From positions 62,001 to 126,000 of IMG/VR virus record IMGVR_UViG_3300044733_004704: a stretch of 64,000 bases of DNA; one strand, written 5' to 3'. This DNA comes from a virus. A program made the translations under genes and the position numbers. The notes beneath the pieces were generated by a model. The model was not told the origin of the DNA, searched no databases, and saw nothing but the letters and a program-made list of their open reading frames with translations. Within the stretch, counting starts at the first letter, position 1; each line of letters opens with the position of its first letter. Shown here one piece after another: positions 48,638 through 57,663 of the stretch.

Positions 48638-49402
48638 TTACTTGGATTTTTTGCCTAACTTACTGTAAACAAACTCAACAAGAGCTGCACGAGTGGTATT
48701 TTCTTCTTCTTCAGAAGAATCTGAGCCAACTGTTAAATCAATAGCGCTTTCTGTTTCAACATTATCTAGATCAGAAGCACTTACTTTGGGTTCAACAACC
48801 TCTTCTGCTTCTGCAACTTCTTCTGCTTTCATTTTCATTTTCATAGCGTCTTCTTTTTTCATCTTCATAGCAGCAAAAAGAGTTGCCATAGCATCAAATG
48901 CTTCGTCTTCGATATTTTCATATTTTTCAACAAAAGCCAGAGCAGCATCTTCTTCGACGCCATTATCTACAAGGGCAGCTTTTCTTTTGGTCATTTTTTC
49001 TTTCTTGACCATTTCTGCTTCTTTTGTTTTATAAGCAGCGACTGTTTCGTTGGCGCTATCAAGTTCTGCTTTCATTTTCTTCATTTCTTCTTCTTTTTTC
49101 TTCATCTCTTCATTTTTCATTGCAATAGCTTCTGAAAGTTCTGAGATTTGTGCTTCTAATGAAGTTTTGAGTGCTAAAAGCTCTTCTGAAGCAGAAGCTT
49201 TGACTTCTTCGATTTCTTTTTTCATAGCAGTTTCTCTTTCTGTGAATTCGTTAGTTTGGGTTTGTAATTGAGATTCTAGTGCAATATTTTTTTCGGTTAA
49301 TGAATTAACAGATGCGTTAGCTTCAGCTACAGCCTCTTGACAAGAAGTTTCCATAGCCACCAATTTGTTTTTGATTTCAGTTACATCTTGTTCTACACTC
49401 AT
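48638..49402 (-). CDS. Nested scaffold protein from internal start
   Basis: Same frame as the protease-scaffold gene, starting at ATG 49402 (codon 278; MSVEQDVTEIKNK). GGAGA lies 8 nt upstream, the same SD as the capsid and decoration genes, whereas the full-length gene start has a weaker AAAGG. The 254-residue product would be the pure coiled-coil scaffold, analogous to lambda Nu3 inside C. Needed in excess over protease, so a strong internal start makes sense. Inferred, not shown. Confidence 0.6.
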   Translation of the reverse strand: MSVEQDVTEIKNKLVAMETSCQEAVAEANASVNSLTEKNIALESQLQTQTNEFTERETAMKKEIEEVKASASEELLALKTSLEAQISELSEAIAMKNEEMKKKEEEMKKMKAELDSANETVAAYKTKEAEMVKKEKMTKRKAALVDNGVEEDAALAFVEKYENIEDEAFDAMATLFAAMKMKKEDAMKMKMKAEEVAEAEEVVEPKVSASDLDNVETESAIDLTVGSDSSEEEENTTRAALVEFVYSKLGKKSK

Positions 49403-50233
49403 TGTATTATTCTCCATTTGATTATTCAATCGAATACTTATTACACCTAAATTTTCATTTTCGTTATTTTTTTCTTGAAGATTATCAATTTTTTTATTTT
49501 CTTCAAAAAGATTCTTATTAAAAATTATACTATCTTCGTTTGCTGGTTTGTCAACAAATCCTTTACCAGTAAAGGTAATATTTCTTAAAACTCTACCAAT
49601 TTTATAATCATTATTTTCGCCTTTACCGCCATATGCTCTAAGATATTTTGTTAAATAAGCTGTCTCATCGCTTCTGCTCAATACTTTATATTCATTAGTT
49701 TGTTTATTAACTACCCCATAATCAAAACCTTTAAAAAAGCATTCCATACTAACAAACTTAGTACCATTTTGAATTTCACTAATTAATTTTTCTGATCTCT
49801 CTCTAAGTTCGGAAGTACTAAATCCCTTGTATATAACAGAGCCTGTAAGGATGTGGAACTTATTTGGTAAATTTTCTACCGGGGTTTCTGGATCTATTAA
49901 TAGCCCATCCTCGGTGATAGGCCAATTTGATATTATATGACCAACAATTAAACTTTCGTTGTGCTCTAGATTTGTGGGTTTGTGTTCTGGAGTATGTTTA
50001 GCGTTCCATACCTCGTACTTATCAAATACATCATCATTTTTATTCCATGATGAAGTTACTAGAATAGATTGAACATAAAAAAGATCACTATCATCGTAGG
50101 ATGCTAAACTTTTAAATGATTTAGATGATAATCTGAGAGAGCATGGCTCTGCAACACTAGCATAAGCAATAGAAGACGAGGCTAATATTTTTGATGTTAA
50201 GCCATCTTCTTGTTCTTGTGGATATATTATCAT
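48638..50233 (-). CDS. Prohead protease fused to scaffold
   Basis: 531 residues. Residues ~1-235 look like a prohead serine protease of the herpes/HK97 type: His candidates in HTPEHKPTNLEHNE, Ser in FVSMECFF, and a core ending GKGFVDKPANE. Residues ~278-531 are a long charged coiled coil (Glu/Lys/Ala/Met) ending in an acidic segment and a helical tail LVEFVYSKLGKK, as in scaffold proteins that bind the capsid. The fused order protease-scaffold is known in several phages. A strong internal start makes a separate scaffold likely (see 48638-49402). Preceded by a late-promoter motif 38 nt upstream. Confidence 0.8.
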   Translation of the reverse strand: MIIYPQEQEDGLTSKILASSSIAYASVAEPCSLRLSSKSFKSLASYDDSDLFYVQSILVTSSWNKNDDVFDKYEVWNAKHTPEHKPTNLEHNESLIVGHIISNWPITEDGLLIDPETPVENLPNKFHILTGSVIYKGFSTSELRERSEKLISEIQNGTKFVSMECFFKGFDYGVVNKQTNEYKVLSRSDETAYLTKYLRAYGGKGENNDYKIGRVLRNITFTGKGFVDKPANEDSIIFNKNLFEENKKIDNLQEKNNENENLGVISIRLNNQMENNTMSVEQDVTEIKNKLVAMETSCQEAVAEANASVNSLTEKNIALESQLQTQTNEFTERETAMKKEIEEVKASASEELLALKTSLEAQISELSEAIAMKNEEMKKKEEEMKKMKAELDSANETVAAYKTKEAEMVKKEKMTKRKAALVDNGVEEDAALAFVEKYENIEDEAFDAMATLFAAMKMKKEDAMKMKMKAEEVAEAEEVVEPKVSASDLDNVETESAIDLTVGSDSSEEEENTTRAALVEFVYSKLGKKSK

Positions 50234-50260
50234 TATAAACCTTTCAAAAAGATTTGATTA

Positions 50261-52462
50261 TTATTTTGTACTATACACCATTGTGTAAAAAGATGATTTG
50301 GCTTGTTTAATTTCATCAACCGTTAATTCTCTGGATAGTTCTAGCTTAACCAAATTTAACCAATTATAAAAAGTTTTAGTGTCATTACTAGTTGATGCTG
50401 ATAAATATTCTGTTATATTATCTTCATTAAGTTTAGCAAAAGGTTGTGTTTGAAAAAGAATGTTCGTTTTGATTTTCTCTAATTCTTCATTTTCAGCATT
50501 AGATAAACTTCTTAAATTTTTCTTATCAAAATATTCTAAAATTAATGGATTAATTATAGAACTAATCTTATCTTGTGCAGAAGATGACCATATTAGGAGT
50601 TTAGCGCCGGTTTGGGGCGAAAATGTTCTGTCTTTTCTTTTTTCAGTATCTTTTGAAAGTTTGGGTCTGCCTTCGCCTGCTTCTTTCGGCAACGATTCCG
50701 AGGACGGATCGTTAGCCACCTTGGGTGCTCCAAAAGGAGACTTTACTTGTTCTGCTTTTTGTTCTAATGCTGTTTTTTCGCTTGGTTTTTTCTTTGGTAA
50801 ATCTAATCCTACTTGACTTGGTGTTACAATTCCTAGTTGTAAAGATATTTTCTTAAGAGCGTTTTCAAATTGAGGATCATGCCACGGACCAGCTTTTTGT
50901 ACCATTCTTTCGGAATCTCTTTCTTTTCTTTCTCTATTAAGTCTTGATTTTTCCATATCTGGATCGAAACCAAATTTGGTCTGCAATAACTCATCACTAA
51001 TAAGACTTCTATCTGCTAGTTGTATTAATAGTGCCTTCTCTGCGTCTTCGTTACTTAGATCCATTCTATCAAATTCTATTTTAGCCGGATACCTAAAACC
51101 CATAGCTTTTTGTACAATTTCTATTTCGCCTTCCCAAAATTTAACCAACATATCTCTACCATATTGTAGTCTTTGTGTTAAGGTTTTTAGACTAATAAAA
51201 TTATTAGTAGTTCCTGCTGCTCCGAATGTGCCAGTAAGTGTTGGAGGAATTCCCAAACCAGCATAGATAGCATTTAAATGAGGAGTATATTTACCTTCTC
51301 CAAGAAAATTATGAACATTAGTATTACTTTCTAACAATTCAATATCTGGACCCCAAACCAAATCCATTGTACCACCACCAACATTGTTTCCTAAAATTTG
51401 TGCTAGTTTGGCTGTTGCTGCTTTTGTTGGAGCAATTTTATGTTCTAAATTACCTAATTTGAAAATTCTAATATTACTTATAGCGCCATCTAAAGCAGCC
51501 ATATCTGCTAATTTTAATTTCTCAATAACAGTAATATCATCCATAATAGCATATATCATAGGATATGCCCATGCTTGCCAATCGTCTTTTTTGTAATGAA
51601 AAACTAATGTCTTTTCAGGATCCAATGGATATGGTCTTTTAGTTTTAGCTGCTAATACTATTGCTTCTGGAAGAAGAGATACTACTTGTTTTTCTGCTTC
51701 TGTTTTTGGATTATTAATATTTTTTCTAAAAGTAGCTGGTAAAACTAATTCATATCTTTTTTCACTAACAAATGAAGACAAAGACCCGGCAGCACTCTCA
51801 ACATAAACTGGGTCTATAAAAGTATATCTCCAAGGAATTTCTTTTTTTTCTATCTTAAATTGATCCATCTGCTTGACGTTAAGATCAGGAGATCCAATAG
51901 CTTTATATAGATTATCAGTAACTTTTAATGATATTTTGGCTGTTTGTTTATGAATAACAATATTGCCTGTTTTGTATAGATTGTTTAAAAATCTTTCGCT
52001 ACGATCTTTGCCATTAATTTTTTTGAACCACTGTCTATAAAATCTTTCTATTCTTTTATTTTTATGAACTAATTTAATACCATGTACAGCAAAATCGCCC
52101 ATAAGATCGATAACATTTTTTACCAAACCAACACGATGATAAATATCTTCTGCTCTTCGGATAACTAGTTTAATCCTTTTAGGAACAGCTTCGTCTGGTC
52201 TAAAAGCATAGTAGTCATTACGGGTTAATCCTGGACGGCCACCAGTATCACCATCTAAATTAGAAAAATCTATACTATATCTTCTACCACCGCCAAAAGC
52301 TGCTGTAGAATTTTGAATTCCTGTAAACTCATCTAGAGATTCTGATGATCTTTTAAGAGCATCTTGTTTGCTAGATAAATCCTCTCCCCATGTGACATAA
52401 GCATCCTCTCCTATAGATGATGCATTTTTAATAACGTCTTCTTTATTTGGTTTTCTGGGCAT
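50261..52462 (-). CDS. Portal protein
   Basis: 733 residues between large terminase and protease genes. The N-terminal ~90 residues are polar; the core has portal-like features (RRAEDIYHRVGLVKNVIDLM, FYRQWFKKIN, RYTFIDPVYVE, then PHLNAIYAGLGIPPTLTG and LKTLTQRLQYGRDMLVKFW). The C-terminus (residues ~520-733) is extended, with a Lys/Glu/Pro-rich linker (PKKKPSEKTALEQ) and a final helical domain. It forms the dodecameric DNA gate of the head. A late-promoter motif lies 45 nt upstream; its own last codons contain the next such motif. Confidence 0.88.
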   Translation of the reverse strand: MPRKPNKEDVIKNASSIGEDAYVTWGEDLSSKQDALKRSSESLDEFTGIQNSTAAFGGGRRYSIDFSNLDGDTGGRPGLTRNDYYAFRPDEAVPKRIKLVIRRAEDIYHRVGLVKNVIDLMGDFAVHGIKLVHKNKRIERFYRQWFKKINGKDRSERFLNNLYKTGNIVIHKQTAKISLKVTDNLYKAIGSPDLNVKQMDQFKIEKKEIPWRYTFIDPVYVESAAGSLSSFVSEKRYELVLPATFRKNINNPKTEAEKQVVSLLPEAIVLAAKTKRPYPLDPEKTLVFHYKKDDWQAWAYPMIYAIMDDITVIEKLKLADMAALDGAISNIRIFKLGNLEHKIAPTKAATAKLAQILGNNVGGGTMDLVWGPDIELLESNTNVHNFLGEGKYTPHLNAIYAGLGIPPTLTGTFGAAGTTNNFISLKTLTQRLQYGRDMLVKFWEGEIEIVQKAMGFRYPAKIEFDRMDLSNEDAEKALLIQLADRSLISDELLQTKFGFDPDMEKSRLNRERKERDSERMVQKAGPWHDPQFENALKKISLQLGIVTPSQVGLDLPKKKPSEKTALEQKAEQVKSPFGAPKVANDPSSESLPKEAGEGRPKLSKDTEKRKDRTFSPQTGAKLLIWSSSAQDKISSIINPLILEYFDKKNLRSLSNAENEELEKIKTNILFQTQPFAKLNEDNITEYLSASTSNDTKTFYNWLNLVKLELSRELTVDEIKQAKSSFYTMVYSTK
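50272..50279 (-). promoter_or_regulatory. Late promoter-type motif before protease-scaffold gene
   Basis: Minus strand reads GGTGTATAGTACAAAA inside the last codons of the portal gene, 38 nt before the ATG at 50233. Confidence 0.5.
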
Positions 52463-52507
52463 ATATTTATTTCTAATGTAATAGTAATGCTATTTGATTA
52501 CTTTAAT

Positions 52508-52515
52508 AATACACT
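52508..52515 (-). promoter_or_regulatory. Late promoter-type motif before portal gene
   Basis: Minus strand reads AGTGTATTATTAAAGT in the gap after the terminase stop, 45 nt before the portal ATG. Confidence 0.5.
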
Positions 52516-52516
52516 T

Positions 52517-54544
52517 TTATCTATAAATTCCTTGATAAATATCATCATCATTAACGTTTGACGTGAACCATTCTGGACCTTTGTATAACTTATTGCTTTG
52601 TTGATTAACTAGATCTTTACTATTTCCGCCAACAATATCATAATTTGGAGACTGTAAAGTCCTATTTAATTGTCTAGCTATCATATTAGCTATTAGTAAT
52701 GAGCTATATCGGTCTTTTCGTAATCTTCCTTTTTTACCATTTGGTAATTTTACTTCCGGAGTATCCCATCTGTCTCTTGCTTGTGGACCAGTACTAGTTT
52801 GAGTCATAACTATAGTTGTTAATTCATTTTTAAGTTCTTCTATTTCTAGTATGCATTCACTAACACTATCATACAATGGATTTAAATCGTCGTCTAAGAT
52901 ATTTTTTCCTTCTTTTTCCATAGCAAGACCAAGTGTAAGATTATCAAAACGTGGAAATAGTAATATTTTATCCTCTAGATCTTTTCTTAATCCATGATTA
53001 GCTTGACTTGTCCAATCTGCCTTTGCAAATTGCACTAGTTCCAGAATGTGTAGACCTTGTTGAGAATCAGTATCTTTTGCTTTGTCATAATCAATAATTG
53101 GCCATATTAGTTGTTCATTATCTTGAAGCTTACCAGGATCATGTAAAGCTTCTTCTATTGCAACACCACCTCCTTGAGCATCCATCCCTATCCTAATAGG
53201 AGGAAAGGTTTTCATAAGATCTCTAATTTTTCTAGAACAAAAACTATAAAAGTCATATTCTTGTGCTAGTCCAACCTTTTGTCTTTCTTTAAAATTATTT
53301 CTATTTGTTGCCCAACAATATACTATTCTAGAATGATCCGGATGAACTTCTAATATTACTATGCTAAAATTATCTTGTTCACTAGCAGGGTCGATACCAT
53401 AAACATAATGTAAATTAGGATTACCTTGAGTTATAGCGTCAAAAACTACTGGCTTGTTGCCAATTGTTATTGCTGGATAATCTTTTGTAACACAACTTTC
53501 TATCAAACTTCTTCTAAAAAATCCCTGACTGTCATTCACAAAACACGCAGCATATTCCATATTATATATACCAACATGAATAGTAGCTTTTGCTCTACTT
53601 ACTTGTTTATCATCCATAAATCCTTTAGGTATTAATTCATATGGTATGCGAATAATACTATAATCTTTCCAATTAAAATTTGGTGGAATTTCTCCATTAA
53701 AAATTTCTCGTAGTTTTCTTTCTTCTCCTTTACTTTCTATAATACTTTTATATCTTTTCCAGTACTGAGCAAAATGCTTGAAACCATAGTCTGCTGTTCC
53801 GCTTATTACTGCTTGATTATTAATTCTTCTAGAAATAGTATCTAGTTCTTCGCTCCATACTCCTGCTAATTTCATAGCTGCTTTTTTAGCTTCTTCTTTA
53901 ACGTTCTGAATTGGACTGGCGCTAACAGCAGCGAAACCAGAAACCACCGTCTCATAAATATCTGGAGATATACTGCTAAACTCATCCGCTAAAATAATAT
54001 GAGCGCGTAAACCTCTAATTTTATCACCATTACCTAAAGGGATAGCAATGGCCCAACTATCTCCTAGTCTTATAGTACATCTATCAACATCTCGTCGTGG
54101 ACCATCTTCATTGCCATTAAATATACTTCTTAAAATAGGACTATTTTTCCACATATTTTCCATATACTCAAAGATAATTTTGCTTTGTCTAAAAGCAGCG
54201 CCAACTATAACCACCTTGGTACCTGGATAGAAAGCGCACTTTAGTACCGCATAAAGAGCCAACAAAAAGCTTTTACTAAAACCACGACTACCAATAAGCA
54301 TAGGAAAAGGACGATTCCACATTTCTTGTAGAACCATAGTCTGCATAGGGTGTAGTTCTATATTAAAAATAAGTTTACAAGTTGATCCTATGTAATAAGG
54401 ATTTCTTAAAATTCTTAATAGATGCAAGTCTGGATTTTCTATATCTTCCTTGGTCCTATGAATCATGGGATTATTAGGAATACTAAGAGCGCTTACGTCT
54501 CCTAATCCAAGCCAAGCATTATCAAAACTTTTAAAATCAACCAT
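52517..54544 (-). CDS. Terminase large subunit
   Basis: 675 residues. The ATPase has Walker A at G85-S92 (GSRGFSKS), Walker B at 183-188 (IILADE) and a following GTADYGFKH segment. The RNase-H-like nuclease has its first acidic strand in YGIDPASEQDNFSIV and a second in RIGMDAQGGGVAIEE. It packages DNA into the prohead through the portal. The start overlaps the previous gene by 8 nt, so it is the last gene of the early/middle operon that begins at 58.4 kb; the late motif just after its stop starts the head block. Confidence 0.95.
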   Translation of the reverse strand: MVDFKSFDNAWLGLGDVSALSIPNNPMIHRTKEDIENPDLHLLRILRNPYYIGSTCKLIFNIELHPMQTMVLQEMWNRPFPMLIGSRGFSKSFLLALYAVLKCAFYPGTKVVIVGAAFRQSKIIFEYMENMWKNSPILRSIFNGNEDGPRRDVDRCTIRLGDSWAIAIPLGNGDKIRGLRAHIILADEFSSISPDIYETVVSGFAAVSASPIQNVKEEAKKAAMKLAGVWSEELDTISRRINNQAVISGTADYGFKHFAQYWKRYKSIIESKGEERKLREIFNGEIPPNFNWKDYSIIRIPYELIPKGFMDDKQVSRAKATIHVGIYNMEYAACFVNDSQGFFRRSLIESCVTKDYPAITIGNKPVVFDAITQGNPNLHYVYGIDPASEQDNFSIVILEVHPDHSRIVYCWATNRNNFKERQKVGLAQEYDFYSFCSRKIRDLMKTFPPIRIGMDAQGGGVAIEEALHDPGKLQDNEQLIWPIIDYDKAKDTDSQQGLHILELVQFAKADWTSQANHGLRKDLEDKILLFPRFDNLTLGLAMEKEGKNILDDDLNPLYDSVSECILEIEELKNELTTIVMTQTSTGPQARDRWDTPEVKLPNGKKGRLRKDRYSSLLIANMIARQLNRTLQSPNYDIVGGNSKDLVNQQSNKLYKGPEWFTSNVNDDDIYQGIYR

Positions 54545-55109
54545 TATTTGTTTGTTTCATTAATCTTTTTGAGGTGTTTATTGCTCTTTTTACTATCATA
54601 GATGCTACAGACTCAATATATGGCAAATTTCTTTTTGAGCTTTCTTCTTTTAGCCAACCTAGTATGGTTGGTAAATTTTGTTCACACCAGTCTGATCCTT
54701 TTTCATTCATCTCTATAGCATGATGTCTACAAGAACAATTGGGAGTGCTCTTTATTCCTAAACTACTTATCATACTTGTTAATATAGTTCCTGGGCCATT
54801 AGGAAATTCTTCTAAGGTTTTGGGAAATTTGCTTCTGAGCTTGGTCGCAGTATCGTCTTTAATACTATCGTATAATAGTTGTTCTAGCGTGGATCTATTA
54901 ACGTCACCGAGCTTCTCATAATCGATACCATTTGCAATAATGAATGAACCAGGAATATTTCTAACAGTAGCTGATACTACTTTATTGGTTGGGTTATCAT
55001 GATAAGTAACGTCTAAATAATCCATAACTAATGGTGGTGGATTAATTAATTGATTATTTTGATCAGTATACGGTGGCGGATAGATAGTGACTGAATTTTC
55101 AAGTTTCAT
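54537..55109 (-). CDS. Cys/His (GPGT...C-x-C) protein, copy 1
   Basis: 190 residues, paralogous to the protein at 60150. The shared core reads GPGTILTSMISSLGI, then C-x-C-x2-H-A-x2-MNE-x-G-x-DWCEQN, then GWLKEES-x-R-x-LP. The C-x-C/H/C set suggests a small zinc site. I recall short proteins with this signature from planctomycete genomes and their phages, without known function. The first ~100 residues are beta-type. It sits immediately before the terminase with 8-nt overlap, hinting at a packaging or DNA role. Confidence 0.65.
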   Translation of the reverse strand: MKLENSVTIYPPPYTDQNNQLINPPPLVMDYLDVTYHDNPTNKVVSATVRNIPGSFIIANGIDYEKLGDVNRSTLEQLLYDSIKDDTATKLRSKFPKTLEEFPNGPGTILTSMISSLGIKSTPNCSCRHHAIEMNEKGSDWCEQNLPTILGWLKEESSKRNLPYIESVASMIVKRAINTSKRLMKQTNNG

Positions 55110-55587
55110 TTTGGTTCTCCTTTGGCTTATTATTTATAAGATAAATCCTTTTAATAACATATTCTGCTACTTTTTCTGCATTAGATGCATTATTACAAAA
55201 TAATACTTTAATGTCGTATTTAAGTTGCCAATCTAATATATTCTTCATTATAAATGCTGGAGTAATTCTAACTTTATCCCACATTCTTTTTGGTAGATTT
55301 GATCCTACTGGATAGTTTAACACATCATTCATGCTAAATTCTAATAGGAAAAATGAATATTTAAGTTGGCTCATTCTATGTACAACATCTTTGAACCGTG
55401 GTTCAATAATATTATTAGCAATTTCATTTATACTCTTTTTACGTTCTATAGCAAAAACGTCCTGAAGACCTTCTATACTATAATCGCCAGTATCTAATTT
55501 TTTATTAGCAACTACATAATCCTCAAAAGACCACGGTTGTTGCTCTCTGGTATCTATTATGATCGTAAAGTCTTCATTATTTATCAT
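55099..55587 (-). CDS. ERCC4/XPF-type nuclease domain protein
   Basis: 162 residues. IIIDTREQQPW near the start and VFAIERKKSINE ~35 residues later are the D-T-R-E-Q and E-R-K motifs of ERCC4-type nucleases, which cut branched DNA. The rest is helical and matches the compact single-domain phage versions, without the (HhH)2 domain. It overlaps the HNH gene and the Cys/His gene by about 11 nt each. Likely a branch-resolving or recombination nuclease supporting packaging. Confidence 0.82.
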   Translation of the reverse strand: MINNEDFTIIIDTREQQPWSFEDYVVANKKLDTGDYSIEGLQDVFAIERKKSINEIANNIIEPRFKDVVHRMSQLKYSFFLLEFSMNDVLNYPVGSNLPKRMWDKVRITPAFIMKNILDWQLKYDIKVLFCNNASNAEKVAEYVIKRIYLINNKPKENQNET

Positions 55588-55855
55588 TTGATTTTTTATT
55601 ATCAGATATTAATTTGCTAAAAACTGCTTCGTATGCGTTTTCGTTTCCTTCTATAAGAGAGTGATGAAATTTACACAAAGTGATTCCGTTATTTATATTA
55701 TATCTCAAATCAACGCTATCAACCCATCTTTTGATATGGTGAACATGTAATTTTTTAGATGCTAAACATCCTGGCCATTGACATTTGTATTGATCTCGTT
55801 TTTTAACCTCTTGTCTAAAAGTTTTGTATAATGGATCGTTATAATTTCTAAACAT
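55577..55855 (-). CDS. HNH endonuclease
   Basis: 92 residues from ATG 55855 (an upstream GTG would add 7 residues inside the previous gene). The HNH motif is complete: C-x4-C-like YKCQWPGCLASK, LHVHHIKRW, N-N-GITLCKFHHSLI. Small HNH proteins near terminases assist packaging cleavage in HK97-type phages. It overlaps the dehydratase stop by 8 nt. It could alternatively be a solitary mobile HNH gene, but the tight coupling favours the packaging role. Confidence 0.8.
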   Translation of the reverse strand: MFRNYNDPLYKTFRQEVKKRDQYKCQWPGCLASKKLHVHHIKRWVDSVDLRYNINNGITLCKFHHSLIEGNENAYEAVFSKLISDNKKSNDK

Positions 55856-56840
55856 TAGCGTAAACTTTAATATCACTTTGTATCATTTCGCTAACTAAAT
55901 CATCAAAAGAAGTTGATGGAATCCATCCTAGTACTTTTTGAGCCTTAAGAGATCGGCCGCATAAATAGTCAACTTCTGCTGGTCGATATAATGACGGATC
56001 AATTTCTACATATTGTTTGTAGTCTAGATCCACACTCTCAAAAGATTTGATAACAAAATTTAATACGCTATGAGTTTGACCGGTACAAATAACAAAGTCG
56101 TCAGGAACATCTTGCTGTAGCATCAAATACATAGCATATACATAATCTTTAGCATGACCCCAATCTCTGTAAGCTTGAAGATTGCCCAGTTTTAAATTGT
56201 CTGATGTTTTATTGTTAACTAATTGGCCAATATATTTGGTAACTTTTCGCGTTAGAAAATTTTCACCACGACGCGGACTTTCATGATTAAATAGTATGCC
56301 GCTAGTAGCAAAGATATTATAGGCGTCACGATATATGCGTACCAAATTGTGACTAGCAACTTTGCTAACAGCATACGGACTTTGTGGAATTAATGGAGTA
56401 TTTTCATCTTGATATTTGTTATTGTTTTTATCCACGCTATAATTTTTACCAAACATTTCGCTAGTGCTAGCTTGATAATATTTTGTAGCAGATGATGTGG
56501 TTCTTATACCCTCTAAAATATGTAAAACTCCCATGGTATTAATATCAAAAGTTGTGGAGGGCTGGTGAAAACTGGTTCCCACATGACTCATAGCGGCCAA
56601 GTTATAGAATTCGTCTGGTTCGTATTGTTTTAATATGGATAGTATTACTGAAGGATCTGTAAGATCAAATTCTAAAAGAGTTAAATTAGGATGATCTACT
56701 ATGCTGGATATTCTTTCAAAATGGTACGAACTACTACGTCGATATAATCCAATAACCTTGTAGTCTTTTTCTAATAATAGTTCGGCCAGATAGCTGCCGT
56801 CTTGACCAGTAATGCCTGTTATTATAGCTGTTTTATTCAT
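55848..56840 (-). CDS. gmd: GDP-mannose 4,6-dehydratase
   Basis: 330 residues. Rossmann NADP site GITGQDG (residues 9-15), then NLAAMSHVGTSF, catalytic T126 and E128 (STSEMFG), Y156 and K160 (PYAVSK), and the NHESPRRGENF and RPAEVDYLCG signatures of GMD. It converts GDP-D-mannose to GDP-4-keto-6-deoxymannose in the cytoplasm. The reductase for the next step lies at 58815. Start and stop overlap neighbours (8 nt each). Likely for altering host surface glycan or decorating the virion; length is slightly below cellular GMDs. Confidence 0.95.
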   Translation of the reverse strand: MNKTAIITGITGQDGSYLAELLLEKDYKVIGLYRRSSSYHFERISSIVDHPNLTLLEFDLTDPSVILSILKQYEPDEFYNLAAMSHVGTSFHQPSTTFDINTMGVLHILEGIRTTSSATKYYQASTSEMFGKNYSVDKNNNKYQDENTPLIPQSPYAVSKVASHNLVRIYRDAYNIFATSGILFNHESPRRGENFLTRKVTKYIGQLVNNKTSDNLKLGNLQAYRDWGHAKDYVYAMYLMLQQDVPDDFVICTGQTHSVLNFVIKSFESVDLDYKQYVEIDPSLYRPAEVDYLCGRSLKAQKVLGWIPSTSFDDLVSEMIQSDIKVYANV

Positions 56841-57663
56841 TGTGATTTTCCATAAATTCTGGTGTTAGTAATGGTACGTCCACAGTGTCGTCTTGATAAG
56901 TGTGATATTGTTGCATTCTTTCTTTGGCTCCGATTGCTGCCATTCCAAGAATTTCCATTTCTTTGCCTTCTTTTTCTCTTACTATTTCGTCTTCTAGCAT
57001 TCGTATTAAACCAACCCAACTACTTTTACCATCTTCTATTCTTTTTATTCTTTGTTCCCTAGTAGCTTTAAGATCTTTGCTAATTTTTTGTTGTTCGTTA
57101 AGAAGTTTGGTATATTCATTAGTGTAATTAGCGATACTGTTGCGGGCAAACGACAATTGAGTTTCGAGATTAGCCAATTTCGGTATATCTCTTTGATCCT
57201 CACTTTTTTCATACTCTTTGTCCACAAGCTTCTGTAATTTTTCAGTTTCGCTAATGTGTCTTTTTCGTTCTTTCATGCTGCGATTAATTAATATATCAAT
57301 AGTGATAAATTGTTTAATTTGCAACTCTTCTGCTGGTAAAACATCTTCTCTAAACTGTTTTATTAGTCCAACCCAGGTATCTTCAAAGTATTGGAGTTCG
57401 CCGCTGTCCGCATCAAATTGACGTGTAATTTCTACCCAAAAGGTTTTGCTATGTAATTTATCTTTTAGAGTTTCATAAGCCGCTTTGTCTTCTGGATCAA
57501 TTAGTAAATTATTTTCATTAATATATCGCTTAATTGGTCCTTCGTGACGATTAAGATTAGAGGCTATAGCATCTATGCTTAATAAATTAACATTCTCACG
57601 AATATAAGCTTCTTCATCTAAACTTAGTTGTCCTCGTTTTTTGGGAATTCTGCTGTTTTCCAA
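56833..57663 (-). CDS. HTH plus coiled-coil protein, candidate small terminase
   Basis: 276 residues from a TTG start at 57663, chosen because GGAGG lies 7 nt upstream and no other start precedes the conserved part. Residues ~15-50 form an HTH-like domain (EEAYIRENVNLLSIDAIASNLNRHEG style pattern, here in residues ~17-42); residues ~130-230 form a long coiled coil. HTH followed by a coiled-coil oligomerisation region is the plan of small terminase subunits, none of which is otherwise seen here. The ends overlap both neighbours (8 and 40 nt). The terminase assignment is inference. Confidence 0.55.
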   Translation of the reverse strand: MENSRIPKKRGQLSLDEEAYIRENVNLLSIDAIASNLNRHEGPIKRYINENNLLIDPEDKAAYETLKDKLHSKTFWVEITRQFDADSGELQYFEDTWVGLIKQFREDVLPAEELQIKQFITIDILINRSMKERKRHISETEKLQKLVDKEYEKSEDQRDIPKLANLETQLSFARNSIANYTNEYTKLLNEQQKISKDLKATREQRIKRIEDGKSSWVGLIRMLEDEIVREKEGKEMEILGMAAIGAKERMQQYHTYQDDTVDVPLLTPEFMENHNE

